NCBI RefSeq assembly: GCF_011040495.1
Contig: NZ_CP049037.1
Coordinates: forward strand, 248,001-312,000
Direction: 5' to 3'
Length of the DNA: 64,000 bases
Source of the DNA: Pseudohalocynthiibacter aestuariivivens
GTDB lineage: Bacteria > Pseudomonadota > Alphaproteobacteria > Rhodobacterales > Rhodobacteraceae
Made by a program: the position numbers and the translations under genes. The stretch's first letter is position 1; every line of letters begins with the position of its first letter. Positions 1 through 8,434 of the stretch are shown one piece after another. Below the pieces are notes generated by a model. The model saw only the letters and a program-made list of their open reading frames with translations, made no database searches and was not told where the DNA came from.

Positions 1-660
1 CACGACAGTCACACCGGTCGCAAAGGTGCCCATAGCATCCCGCAATGCGCGCTTTTCCAGATCCGTCATCGGCACATTGGGCATTTCCGACAGGTATGTG
101 TCCGTATCTCGGCCCGGTGTGGGTGGTGTGTTTGGCGGTGGGGCAGGGTGCGCAGAGAACGCGAGCGCGCATATTTCGTCGCTGTTCGCCGGTGGCGCAA
201 TCTCCAACTGCTGGCCTTTGCCCGTCGCGTCGACCTGACGCAATGCGGCCATCAGGCCAAAGGCCAATGTCGCCCCGATGGCGGGCTGGGTGTCGGCAGT
301 CGCCACGTTGGGAAGCGTCGCATAAATCAGGCGCGGGTTCAGTTCTGCCAGCGTGTGATATGCTAGGTTCAACTCTTGTCGCATATCGAGCGGCAGGTCG
401 CTGACGATGGCATGGGCGCCCGCCAACAGGTTGGTCAGACCGGCGGCACCCTCGTCCGACGTCAGGTCGAATACTACACTTTTCTTATTGCGATCCAGCA
501 GGTTGCCCGCCGGATGCCCGTCATCCGTCTGGCCGCTGAGAATGCCATCTACGCGGATCACTTCGGCGCCTTGATCCGCAAGCAGCATTGTGCCGTAGCG
601 ACCGGGCGCGCCTGTGCAGAGGTCGAGAACCCGGTTCCCGTTGAGGATACCATTGCTCAT
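1..660 (-). CDS. CoA-transferase III-like domain fused to flavin reductase (C-terminus off window edge)
   Basis: The minus strand is open from an ATG at 660 to the window edge, giving 220 visible residues. Residues 8-95 look like the N-terminus of CaiB/Frc family III CoA-transferases (VLDLCTGAPGRYGTMLLADQ, then EVIRVDG, DRNKKSVVFDLTSDEG, LNPRLIYATLP). The sequence then jumps to the late family motif GKGQQLEI near residue 155; the segment that normally carries the catalytic Asp is not there. A proline-rich linker (residues 167-183) leads to RDAMGTFATGVTVV, the usual opening of FMN-type flavin reductases. The start overlaps the hydrolase stop by four bases (ATGA), so translation is probably coupled. 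I infer a flavin reductase with a non-catalytic CoA-transferase-like N-terminus, possibly feeding the luciferase-like enzyme at 3298. Confidence 0.75.
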   Translation of the reverse strand, partial: MSNGILNGNRVLDLCTGAPGRYGTMLLADQGAEVIRVDGILSGQTDDGHPAGNLLDRNKKSVVFDLTSDEGAAGLTNLLAGAHAIVSDLPLDMRQELNLAYHTLAELNPRLIYATLPNVATADTQPAIGATLAFGLMAALRQVDATGKGQQLEIAPPANSDEICALAFSAHPAPPPNTPPTPGRDTDTYLSEMPNVPMTDLEKRALRDAMGTFATGVTVV

Positions 661-1463
661 GTCACTGGACCCTTGAGGTTGCGGTCGAGAAATCCCAACA
701 ACACGTTGTTCATCTGGTCGGGATCTTCTGCCAGCGCCATATGTCGCAGACCGGGCAGGATATGCGTTTCTGCACCGGGAATCTCGGCGGCGATTGCGCG
801 CGTCATCTCGGGGCCGTTGCCGTAATCCTCGTCACCCGTCACCACCAGCGTGGGGATATTGATTGGCGGTTCAGGCGCCGTGATTTCGTCAATCCCATCC
901 GCGAGAACGCGGTAGTTACGATGATAGATCGCGATATCGTTGGCGCGCACCCAGCGGCGCACCAGATCCATCATGTCGGGGTGATCCTGACGATATGTGT
1001 CCGTGAACCAGCGTTCCAGCGCGGCTTCGACTGTCGCCGCGGGGCCATCGCGGCGGGCCTGCTCGACACGGGCGAGGATGGCGGTCTGAGCGTCGGGTGT
1101 GCGTTGGTGCGGTGAATGCAGAATGGCCAGCGCGCTGGTGCGGTCCGGGTGGTCCTGCGCAAAGCGGCGCGCGATCATGCCCCCAAGGGAGAATCCGATG
1201 ATCGCCGCGCTATCGATGGCGCATGCGTCCATTACTCCGGCTAGTTGTTCGGAGAACAGGCTGAGTGACGGCTCGGACGGGGGAGATGCGCTGTCGCCGT
1301 GGCCATAGAGATCGTAGGCGATGACGTCATAGCGCTCTGCCAGCGCGGGGGATTGCCATTGCCAGACCTGCGCGCACAGGCCCAGACCGTGGACAAGTAT
1401 CACCGAAGGCGCGTCCTGGTCTCCTCGACGGACGAAATATGTGCCATCAGTTGTTTGCGCCAT
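657..1463 (-). CDS. alpha/beta-fold hydrolase
   Basis: 268 aa from the ATG at 1463, chosen over the in-frame ATG at 1544 because GGAGG lies five bases upstream and the fold begins right after it. The oxyanion HG (residues 25-26), nucleophile Ser about 92 in GFSLGG, acid Asp about 212 in GDEDYGN and His about 241 in LRHMAL form a complete alpha/beta hydrolase triad. The length and LVVTGDED segment resemble 3-oxoadipate enol-lactonase and related ester or lactone hydrolases, but the substrate is unknown. It is the first gene of a minus-strand operon with the CoA-transferase/flavin-reductase fusion and is divergent from the aldehyde dehydrogenase gene. Confidence 0.85.
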   Translation of the reverse strand: MAQTTDGTYFVRRGDQDAPSVILVHGLGLCAQVWQWQSPALAERYDVIAYDLYGHGDSASPPSEPSLSLFSEQLAGVMDACAIDSAAIIGFSLGGMIARRFAQDHPDRTSALAILHSPHQRTPDAQTAILARVEQARRDGPAATVEAALERWFTDTYRQDHPDMMDLVRRWVRANDIAIYHRNYRVLADGIDEITAPEPPINIPTLVVTGDEDYGNGPEMTRAIAAEIPGAETHILPGLRHMALAEDPDQMNNVLLGFLDRNLKGPVT

Positions 1464-1566
1464 GGAAACCTCCGGTGTGTTGTCTGTGCTACGGTCGCGC
1501 TGGGACGATGCGCGCTGCAATATCGTTCGTGCAGACTGTCCCACTTGCCCGGCTGGTAGTTTTAAA

Positions 1567-1589
1567 TTTTGGACATGATGCGTCCAAAA
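1567..1589. promoter_or_regulatory. perfect dyad in divergent promoter region
   Basis: TTTTGGAC and its exact reverse complement GTCCAAAA are separated by seven bases, between the divergent hydrolase (start 1463) and aldehyde dehydrogenase (start 1656) genes. Symmetry and position suggest a dimeric repressor site. No regulator has been linked to it. Confidence 0.4.
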
Positions 1590-1655
1590 ATCTCAACTCA
1601 TATAAAAATTATCCCTCAGACTGAGAATCAGTTTTCTAATAGAGGGTTCGGCACG

Positions 1656-3137
1656 ATGGCAGAAATCGAAAGCTACGAGATGTTGATTGACGGGGAGTGG
1701 TGCCTTGCTTCTGACGCAGGGCAGTTCGACAGCGTCAACCCGGCAACCGGAGAGGTCTGGGCGCGCGTGCCCGAGGCGACGGCAGATGACGTCGATCGCG
1801 CCGTGCGAGCTGCACATCACGCGTTTCTAGATGGGCCATGGGCCAAGATGACACCAACCCAACGCGGTAAATGCCTGCGCAAGTTAGGTGATCTGCTGGC
1901 GGACAAATCCGAGGAACTGGGCCGCACTGAATCTATCGACAGCGGCAAGATGCTGAAAGAAACGCGCTGGCAGGCCAAGTATATTGCGGAGTTTTTCCAC
2001 TTTTACGCTGGTTGCGCCGACAAGATCGCGGGTGAAACCCTGCCCATCGACAAACCGGATATGTTTGTGTTCACCCGACGCGAGCCACTGGGTGTCGTCG
2101 CGGCCGTGGTGCCGTGGAACAGTCAGCTGTTCCTCGTCGCGGTCAAGATGGGACCGGCCTTGGCGGCGGGAAACACCATTGTGCTGAAAGCCTCGGAGCA
2201 TGCCAGCGCCGCAATGCTGGATTTCGGACGCCTGATCGAAGAGGCGGGATTTCCCCCCGGTGTCGTGAACATCGTGACCGGTCATGGCGATCCTTGCGGC
2301 AAGGTGCTGACGTCGCATCCGTTGGTGGCGCGCATTTCCTTTACCGGGGGGCCGGGGGCCGCGCGGCACGTTCTGGAAAATTCGAAACGTAACTTTGCCG
2401 AAGTCAGTCTGGAACTGGGTGGCAAATCGCCGTTCATTGTGTTCGATGATGCCAATATCGAAAGCGCGGTGAACGCGTCGATCGCGGGCATCTTTGGCGC
2501 GACGGGGCAAAGCTGCGTTGCCGGATCGCGCCTGTATCTGCACGAGGATATTGCGGACGAATTTCTGGAGCGGATGACATCGCTGGCGCGCCAGATTGTC
2601 ATCGGCGATCCGCTGGCCGAAGACACCCAGATGGGGCCGCTCTGTACACAGGGGCAGTTGGATCATATCAAATCCGAGGTTGCCCACGCGGTTGAGGAAG
2701 GCGGGACCGTTCTGGTCGGCGGCGCACAGCCGGATGGCATGGAGGGACTGTATTACCAGCCGACGATCATTGATTGTCCGCGACAGGATATGCGCATTGT
2801 CGATACCGAGCTGTTCGGCCCGGTCCTATGTGTTCAGCGGTTCAAGACCGAGGAGGAGGTGCTGGCGCTGGCCAACGACACCGAACACGGGCTGGCGGCG
2901 GGCATTTTCACCCGTGACAGTGCGCGTTCATTGCGGATGTCGTCTGCTGTGCGGGCAGGGATCGTCTGGGTGAATACTTATCGTGTCGTCTCCCCCATTG
3001 CTGAATTCGGCGGAATCAAGGGGTCCGGCTACGGTCGCGAAAGCGGGTTCCAGGCGATGTACGACTACACCCGACCGAAAACAGTGTGGATGAACACATC
3101 GGACGACCCCATCGCCAACCCCTTTGTCATGCGCTGA
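1656..3137 (+). CDS. NAD(P)-dependent aldehyde dehydrogenase
   Basis: 493 aa from the ATG at 1656 (GAGGG about ten bases upstream); the in-frame ATG at 1569 would add 29 residues unlike the family. It carries the full ALDH signature: PWNSQLF in the cofactor region, general-base Glu253 in LELGGKSP and catalytic Cys287 in GQSCVAG, with the usual C-terminal FGGIKGSG motif. It oxidises an aldehyde to a carboxylic acid in the cytoplasm. Closest in style to betaine-aldehyde/gamma-glutamyl-aminobutyraldehyde-type members, but the substrate cannot be read from sequence. The luciferase-like monooxygenase follows on the same strand, so it may oxidise an aldehyde released by that enzyme. Confidence 0.9.
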   Translation: MAEIESYEMLIDGEWCLASDAGQFDSVNPATGEVWARVPEATADDVDRAVRAAHHAFLDGPWAKMTPTQRGKCLRKLGDLLADKSEELGRTESIDSGKMLKETRWQAKYIAEFFHFYAGCADKIAGETLPIDKPDMFVFTRREPLGVVAAVVPWNSQLFLVAVKMGPALAAGNTIVLKASEHASAAMLDFGRLIEEAGFPPGVVNIVTGHGDPCGKVLTSHPLVARISFTGGPGAARHVLENSKRNFAEVSLELGGKSPFIVFDDANIESAVNASIAGIFGATGQSCVAGSRLYLHEDIADEFLERMTSLARQIVIGDPLAEDTQMGPLCTQGQLDHIKSEVAHAVEEGGTVLVGGAQPDGMEGLYYQPTIIDCPRQDMRIVDTELFGPVLCVQRFKTEEEVLALANDTEHGLAAGIFTRDSARSLRMSSAVRAGIVWVNTYRVVSPIAEFGGIKGSGYGRESGFQAMYDYTRPKTVWMNTSDDPIANPFVMR

Positions 3138-3256
3138 TTTGCCATGCGCCCCCCCTGTGCCACGGCAAGGGGGGTAAGGCTTTGGATGCACTCACGCAGG
3201 GCCGATGAGATGGCCTCGAACTTAACAACGCAGGCCGATTGCCTGCCACCGACATG

Positions 3257-3275
3257 GTGTCACGATTGGTGACAC
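3257..3275. promoter_or_regulatory. GTGTCAC-N5-GTGACAC dyad upstream of luciferase-like gene
   Basis: A perfect seven-base inverted repeat with five-base spacing ends 22 bases before the ATG at 3298. A G/C-rich hairpin (CCCCCCT at 3150-3156 pairing with AGGGGGG at 3168-3174) lies just after the aldehyde dehydrogenase stop, so the downstream gene may have its own promoter. Candidate operator only. Confidence 0.4.
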
Positions 3276-3297
3276 GCCTAGTAGAAGGTGACGACAG

Positions 3298-4332
3298 ATG
3301 AAATTTCAACTTGCGATCAATCTAGAGCGTATTGACGACAGCCTTGATATGAATGACGTGGCACGCCACACCATCGAGATGGTGCAGATGGCGGAAGAGG
3401 GCGGTTTCGAAATCGTCTGGGCTGCGGAACACCATGCGCTGGAGATGACCATCGCGCCCAATCCATTCCAGATACTGACGTGGTGGGCGGGCGAAACCAA
3501 CAAAATCCGCCTCGGCACGGCGGTTGCTACGGCTGCCTATTGGCATCCGATTAACCTTGCTGGCGAGGCCGCATTTCTGGACCTGATCAGCGGCGGGCGG
3601 TTGGAATTCGGTATTGGGTCCGGGGCCTATCAGCGCGAATTTGATCGTATGCGTCCGGGGCTGAAGCAATCCGATGCTTGGCGGTATATGCAGGAAATGC
3701 TGCCAGCCGTGCGCGAGCTGTGGAAGGGCGATTACGAACACGACGGTGACTACTGGCAGTTCCCGACCTCCACCTCGGTGCCCAAGCCGGTGCAGGCGGA
3801 TGTGCCTGTTTGGGTCGCGGCGCGGTCGCCCATCACCTATGATTATGCCGTCCGCAACAAGTGTCATGTCAACTGCTGGCCGCTGACCCGTCCGTTTGCC
3901 GAGGCCGAGTTGTACAAACGACAGCTCGATGAGGCGATGCAGAAGGCCGATAATGGCTGGACCCCGCGCTTTGCGCTGATGCGGCACGCCGCGATCTACG
4001 ACAACGATGCTGACCGTGACGCGGCCCTGCGGGCCATCCGCACCGTTCTAAGCCAGTTCGAGAACCTTTTCCGCAACGCTGGCGACGTCAAGAATGGGTT
4101 TCCAGCGTCCATTCCGTTGGATGAGCTGAAGGGGCGTGAACAATATGATCCCGAGATGCTGGAAGAGAACCTGATGTTCGGCTCTCCCGAGACGGCGATA
4201 CGCAAGCTACAGGGCTACCGCGATCTGGGTATAAACGAGTTTATCTACTATTCGTCATTGGGGCTGGGGCACGAGGAACAAAAGCGGTCGTTGAAGCTGT
4301 TCTGTGACGAAGTGATCCCCGCAATGCGGTAG
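3298..4332 (+). CDS. LLM-class flavin-dependent monooxygenase
   Basis: 344 aa luciferase-like TIM-barrel protein; AAGGTGA precedes the ATG. The N-terminus (FQLAINLERID, WAAEHHA near residue 45) and the barrel segments TAVATAAYWHPINLAGEAAFLD and GRLEFGIGSG (around residue 100) are typical of bacterial luciferase-family oxidoreductases using FMNH2 and O2. Such enzymes usually depend on a separate flavin reductase; one is encoded in the fusion gene at 1-660. The substrate is unknown; members attack alkanesulfonates, amines, long-chain alkanes and sulfides. It is convergent with the GlxA-type regulator at 4399. Confidence 0.85.
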   Translation: MKFQLAINLERIDDSLDMNDVARHTIEMVQMAEEGGFEIVWAAEHHALEMTIAPNPFQILTWWAGETNKIRLGTAVATAAYWHPINLAGEAAFLDLISGGRLEFGIGSGAYQREFDRMRPGLKQSDAWRYMQEMLPAVRELWKGDYEHDGDYWQFPTSTSVPKPVQADVPVWVAARSPITYDYAVRNKCHVNCWPLTRPFAEAELYKRQLDEAMQKADNGWTPRFALMRHAAIYDNDADRDAALRAIRTVLSQFENLFRNAGDVKNGFPASIPLDELKGREQYDPEMLEENLMFGSPETAIRKLQGYRDLGINEFIYYSSLGLGHEEQKRSLKLFCDEVIPAMR

Positions 4333-4398
4333 GCGCGCGACATTGATCTGGTGCGCCACGACATATCGGAATGTGATAGGTCGTGGCGTAAGAAACGG

Positions 4399-5469
4399 TT
4401 AGTGGCCGCGCGCGCCGGCGATCTGCTGATCAATCCGGCGCCGTACTTCGTTGGTTTCCAAAAACGCATGCAATGGGCCGGGCCAGTGCGGCTCTGGCTC
4501 ATTTCCTGTCTGTGCCGGTCGATAATCGCTGGGACGTCGACCAAAGCATTTGCGAAAGGCGTTGGCAAAATGGGAAAGTGAATTGAACCCCGTCGCCGTT
4601 GCGACATCGCGTATTCCCATGCCGGTGGACATGAGCAGCACACGGGCGTGTTGCAGCCGCATCAACAACGCGAATTGCACGACGCTGCATCCCGTTGCAG
4701 TCGAGAACTCTCTGAGTAACTGACGCGGCGACAGACCGATCCGCGTGGCGATCTCAGGTACGCTCAGCGGGTCGGCGATATGCGCCTCGATCAGATCGAC
4801 AGCCGCGCGGACGGGTTCAGGCAAACGCCCGGCGCTGCGACCCAGTGTAATACGTTGGCCAGTGCTGCTGGGACGCACCGGATGATGTATCATTCGATCC
4901 GAGACGTCGCCCACCAATGCGCTACCATGCGTTTGAGAGATAAGGTGAAGCATCAGGTCGATCCCCGCTGTACCACCTGCCGCGGTCAGCACCGGGGCAT
5001 CGTCGACATATAGCTGTTCCACCACTTGGATATCGGGAAACTGTTCCTGAAATCCCGGCAGGGATGTCCAGTGCAGCGTTGCCCTGTGTCCGTTCAGCAA
5101 TCCTGCGCGGGCGGCGATGTAGGGGGCCAGATCCACGGCGCAAAGACGCGCGCCCAGTCGCATCTGCAGGCGCAACCATGAAAACAGGCGCGGGTTGTGA
5201 TAGTGCATGCTGCCCGGCCCGCCGAATAGCAGAACGGTTTCTGTACGGTTCAGCCGTTCCGGCACCGGCTCGCACGCGATGCCGAAACCATCGACCGAGG
5301 TGATGTAGTCACCGTCGACTGAATGAAAACTACTGCGGTAGAGCGGGGTCGGGGCCAGAGCATTTGCCAGACGTAGTGGCTCCAGCATGCTGGTGAGGGT
5401 CAGCATGTTAAAGCGGGGGATGACCACGCAACGCATACGTGCCTCGGTGCGTGGAACGGTGTCTGTCAT
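4399..5469 (-). CDS. GlxA family AraC-type transcriptional regulator
   Basis: 356 aa. Residues 10-190 form a DJ-1/PfpI (class I amidotransferase-like) sensor domain, with LLFGGPGSMHYH and an AGGTAGIDLMLHLI segment. Residues about 235-330 carry two AraC helix-turn-helix motifs (IATRIGLSPRQLLREF and IRDVATATGFNSLSHFANAFRK). This architecture is shared by regulators of betaine, carnitine and arginine catabolism such as GbdR, CdhR and ArgR. It is divergent from the isomerase/FAH pair starting at 5764 and convergent with the monooxygenase, so either could be its target. Confidence 0.9.
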   Translation of the reverse strand: MTDTVPRTEARMRCVVIPRFNMLTLTSMLEPLRLANALAPTPLYRSSFHSVDGDYITSVDGFGIACEPVPERLNRTETVLLFGGPGSMHYHNPRLFSWLRLQMRLGARLCAVDLAPYIAARAGLLNGHRATLHWTSLPGFQEQFPDIQVVEQLYVDDAPVLTAAGGTAGIDLMLHLISQTHGSALVGDVSDRMIHHPVRPSSTGQRITLGRSAGRLPEPVRAAVDLIEAHIADPLSVPEIATRIGLSPRQLLREFSTATGCSVVQFALLMRLQHARVLLMSTGMGIRDVATATGFNSLSHFANAFRKCFGRRPSDYRPAQTGNEPEPHWPGPLHAFLETNEVRRRIDQQIAGARGH

Positions 5470-5763
5470 GGCTCCTCGGGATACTTTTCCAGGATCATCA
5501 AAGCGTGGCGAAAACTCCGGGTGAGCGCAAGACTATCGAAGGGGACTGTTGCATCTCAACGAGGTAGTTGATCCTGTGTCGCTTGTGTACATTCCGCACG
5601 ATGGTGTTGTGGCACATGAAAGCAACCGTGCCAGCGGTGATGACAATGTCAGAGTTTGGCGCGCAGGGTCTGGATATTGCGCGCGCGGTCAATGAGCGAT
5701 TTGAAGTCGAGCAGGATTAGATGATACCTGCGCGAAAACAGACTTTGGGGGCGGCGGCTTAGC

Positions 5764-6549
5764 ATGACACGATTTTCCGCAAACTTGGGCTTTCTCTGGT
5801 CTGACCGCGGGCTACCCGACGCGATCCGGGCCGCTGCGGCAGCAGGTTTCGACGCTGTGGAATGTCACTGGCCCTATGATGTACCACCCGAGGATATGCG
5901 CGCTGCATTGGCAGAGACAGGCCTGCCGATGCTGGGCCTGAACACCCGTCGCGGTAAAATCGGAGAAAATGGGCTGTCGGCAGTGCCGGGACGACACTCC
6001 GAGGCGACAGCAGCAATCGACGAGGCGCTGGGCTATGCGGAGGCGATAGGGGCAGGTGCGGTTCATGTCATGGCAGGCCACGCTGACGGCGCTGCGGCCC
6101 ATGCTACCTTTGTCAGTGCGTTGCGCTATGCCTGCGCCGCTGCCAAAGGACGCATGATCCTGATTGAACCGCTCAATCACTACGATGCGCCGGGATATTT
6201 TCTGACCACGACCGGACAGGCGCGTGCGATTATCGAAGAAGTCGGCGCACCCAATCTGAAGCTGATGTTCGATTGCTACCATGTGCAATTGATGGAAGGC
6301 GATGTCACTCACCGGCTAGAGGCGCTGCTGCCCGTGATCGGGCATATCCAGATGGCTGGCGTGCCGGATCGTGGTCCCCCCGATATTGGAGAGCTGAATT
6401 ACCCGCATATTTGGCAGGTGCTGGCGCGGCTTGGGTGGACCCGGCCCGTCGGGGCAGAGTACAACGCTGGAAATGATACAGATGCGACGCTCGGCTGGAT
6501 GAATGGCGGTGGCGGGCGTCACAGGACTAGGGAAAGGGATGCAAGATGA
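5764..6549 (+). CDS. hydroxypyruvate isomerase-like TIM-barrel protein
   Basis: 261 aa xylose-isomerase-like (AP endonuclease family 2) barrel. FSANLGFLW at the start, AGFDAVECHWPYDVP, MLGLNTRRG, the acidic LIEPLNHYDAPGYF (general-base Glu) and LMFDCYHVQLMEGD with HIQMAGVPDR are hallmarks of the Hyi/Gip group, which interconverts hydroxypyruvate and tartronate semialdehyde or related 3-carbon keto acids. The stop overlaps the FAH-like start by four bases (ATGA). Hyi is usual in glyoxylate carboligase operons, but no carboligase or tartronate semialdehyde reductase is nearby, so another substrate is possible. Confidence 0.85.
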   Translation: MTRFSANLGFLWSDRGLPDAIRAAAAAGFDAVECHWPYDVPPEDMRAALAETGLPMLGLNTRRGKIGENGLSAVPGRHSEATAAIDEALGYAEAIGAGAVHVMAGHADGAAAHATFVSALRYACAAAKGRMILIEPLNHYDAPGYFLTTTGQARAIIEEVGAPNLKLMFDCYHVQLMEGDVTHRLEALLPVIGHIQMAGVPDRGPPDIGELNYPHIWQVLARLGWTRPVGAEYNAGNDTDATLGWMNGGGGRHRTRERDAR

Positions 6550-7394
6550 AGCTGTTGCGGTATGGAGAGGCCGGAAATGAAAAACCGGGTTTGCTGGATG
6601 CGCATGGCGATTTGCGTGATCTGTCAGGTGTGATCGGTGATATTGCGGGTGACGTGCTGTCTGACGCCGGTCTTGACCGATTGCGCGGGCTGGATCCGCA
6701 TGATTTGCCCCGTGTTGAGGGCAATCCCCGGCTCGGTGCCTGTGTCGGGGACATCGGCAAGTTCTGCTGTATCGGCCTAAACTACTCTGACCACGCGGCA
6801 GAAACCGGCGCTGCGATCCCTGACCATCCCATCCTCTTTATGAAGGCGAATTCGGCGATTGTCGGCCCGAATGACAAGGTGATGATGCCGCGCGGGTCAA
6901 CCCGGACAGATTGGGAGGTCGAATTGGGCGTTGTCATCGGCAAAACCTGCAAATACGTGGATCGCGCACAGGCGTTGGACCATGTGGCCGGTTACTGCGT
7001 CGTAAATGACGTGTCAGAACGACATTTTCAGTCGGGACTGACCGGCCAATGGACCAAGGGCAAGAGCTGTGACACTTTCGGGCCAACCGGTCCGTGGCTG
7101 GTCACACGTGACGAGGTGCCTGATCCGCAGGCGTTGGCTATGTATCTGGATGTGAACGGCAAGCGGATGCAGACCGGCTCTACCAGCACGATGATCTTTT
7201 CCGTGGCTTCGATCATCGAACATCTGAGCCATCTGTTCACGCTGCATCCCGGCGACGTGATTTCGACCGGCACACCGCCCGGTGTCGGGCTGGGGATGAA
7301 ACCCGAGCCTGTTTACCTCAGGCCGGGGGATGTGATGGAGTTGGGCATCGCCGGTCTGGGACATCAGCGGCAAGAGGTCGGACAGGACACCTGA
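6546..7394 (+). CDS. fumarylacetoacetate hydrolase family protein
   Basis: 282 aa. The N-terminal cap (MKLLRYGEAGNEKPGLLD) and catalytic domain match FAH-family 2-keto acid hydrolases. CCIGLNYSDHAAE, the metal-binding DWEVELGVVIGK, VNDVSERHFQ, KSCDTFGPTGPWLVT and ISTGTPPGVGLGM are all present. Members hydrolyse C-C bonds of diketo acids or decarboxylate and dehydrate oxo acids (fumarylpyruvate hydrolase, ureidoglycolate lyase, L-2,4-diketo-3-deoxyrhamnonate hydrolase). Translation is coupled to the isomerase-like gene. It is convergent with the LysR gene 20 bases away. A sugar-acid or short keto-acid pathway is my inference. Confidence 0.9.
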   Translation: MKLLRYGEAGNEKPGLLDAHGDLRDLSGVIGDIAGDVLSDAGLDRLRGLDPHDLPRVEGNPRLGACVGDIGKFCCIGLNYSDHAAETGAAIPDHPILFMKANSAIVGPNDKVMMPRGSTRTDWEVELGVVIGKTCKYVDRAQALDHVAGYCVVNDVSERHFQSGLTGQWTKGKSCDTFGPTGPWLVTRDEVPDPQALAMYLDVNGKRMQTGSTSTMIFSVASIIEHLSHLFTLHPGDVISTGTPPGVGLGMKPEPVYLRPGDVMELGIAGLGHQRQEVGQDT

Positions 7395-7413
7395 CCGCGT
7401 TTGTGCGGCTCTG

Positions 7414-8298
7414 CTATCTTGAGCTTGGCAGGTTTGGCTGACCCTCGGCGATGATATCCATGAAGCTGCGGATGGTGCGTACATCGCCGCGCTGCCGCAG
7501 GCAAACCAGCGACTCGGTCATCGTCATATCGACGTCAGATATGGTGATCCGGGCGAGCCGTGCATCATAACCGAATTCCGCCTCTGACACGAAACCGACG
7601 CCGGCACCTGCGGCGACCACATCCTGAACGGCCTCTCTGCCTTCGACTTCGATTGCGGGGGTCAGGGGGATGTTTCGTTCTGCCGCCGCCTTTTCCAGCT
7701 GCTGTCGGGTCTTGGACCCGGCCTCGCGAAAAATCAGGGGGTATTTCGCCAGCTGTGCCAGCGTCATGGCATCGGGTCGGTCGGCGATCAGCGTCTTGGC
7801 GGCAAATGCGATGATCGGCGACACCCCGAGACTGCGAATTTCCATGTCGGGGCCGGGGTTCAGGCTGCCGACGACACCGATCTCGGCGTCGTAGCTGCGC
7901 AGTGCCTCGACGATTTCGGTCGTGTTCCCGGTGCGCACCGAGATGAACACTTTGGGGTGCCGTTTACGATATGCCTTTAGCCGGTCGGTCAAGTGAAAGG
8001 CACTGTCAGCGATGATCCGCAGGTTGCCGTCCAATGCGGTGCGGTTTTCTGATAACACTTCGGTAATCTGATCTTCGACTTCGAAAAGTTTTTTGGTGCA
8101 GATCAGCAAAGCATCGCCCACAGGAGTCAGCGTGACCTGCTTGCGATCCCGGTTGAAGAGCAGGACATCGTGATCGCTCTCCAGTTTGCGAACCTGTTCG
8201 GAAATCGCGGGCTGGGTCAGGCCAAGTGCCTCGGCGGCGCGGGAAAATCCACCACAAGTCGCGACATGGTGGAATGCACGGATCTGACTATAGCGCAT
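7414..8298 (-). CDS. LysR family regulator of the AEP operon
   Basis: 294 aa from the ATG at 8298; the in-frame ATG at 8364 adds 22 residues ahead of the helix-turn-helix. Residues 1-60 form a LysR winged HTH (FHHVATCGGFSRAAEALGLTQPAISEQVRKLE) and the rest the periplasmic-binding-fold effector domain. It is divergent from phnW, with an AT-rich gap holding a T-N11-A type dyad, so it very likely regulates phnW-phnA-phnY in response to AEP or an intermediate, as the LysR-type PhnR/AepR proteins linked to these genes do. The assignment rests on position. Confidence 0.85.
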   Translation of the reverse strand: MRYSQIRAFHHVATCGGFSRAAEALGLTQPAISEQVRKLESDHDVLLFNRDRKQVTLTPVGDALLICTKKLFEVEDQITEVLSENRTALDGNLRIIADSAFHLTDRLKAYRKRHPKVFISVRTGNTTEIVEALRSYDAEIGVVGSLNPGPDMEIRSLGVSPIIAFAAKTLIADRPDAMTLAQLAKYPLIFREAGSKTRQQLEKAAAERNIPLTPAIEVEGREAVQDVVAAGAGVGFVSEAEFGYDARLARITISDVDMTMTESLVCLRQRGDVRTIRSFMDIIAEGQPNLPSSR

Positions 8299-8357
8299 GG
8301 GATCGTTTCCTTTGGTGAAGTCGCATTGCGGCTCATATAGGCAAAACTTTTCAACAT

Positions 8358-8372
8358 ATTGCAATTAACAAT
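8358..8372. promoter_or_regulatory. ATTG-N7-CAAT LysR-type site between lysR and phnW
   Basis: ATTGCAATTAACAAT fits the T-N11-A consensus with dyad symmetry. It sits in a distinctly AT-rich stretch (8336-8385) of the divergent promoter region, 60 bases from the regulator start. It is the best candidate operator for the regulator at 7414-8298. Confidence 0.45.
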
Positions 8373-8434
8373 TTTTCATATGGATGCTCTGGTCGTAGAA
8401 ATGGCGCAGATTGTCGATCCGAGGAGAGAAGCCC

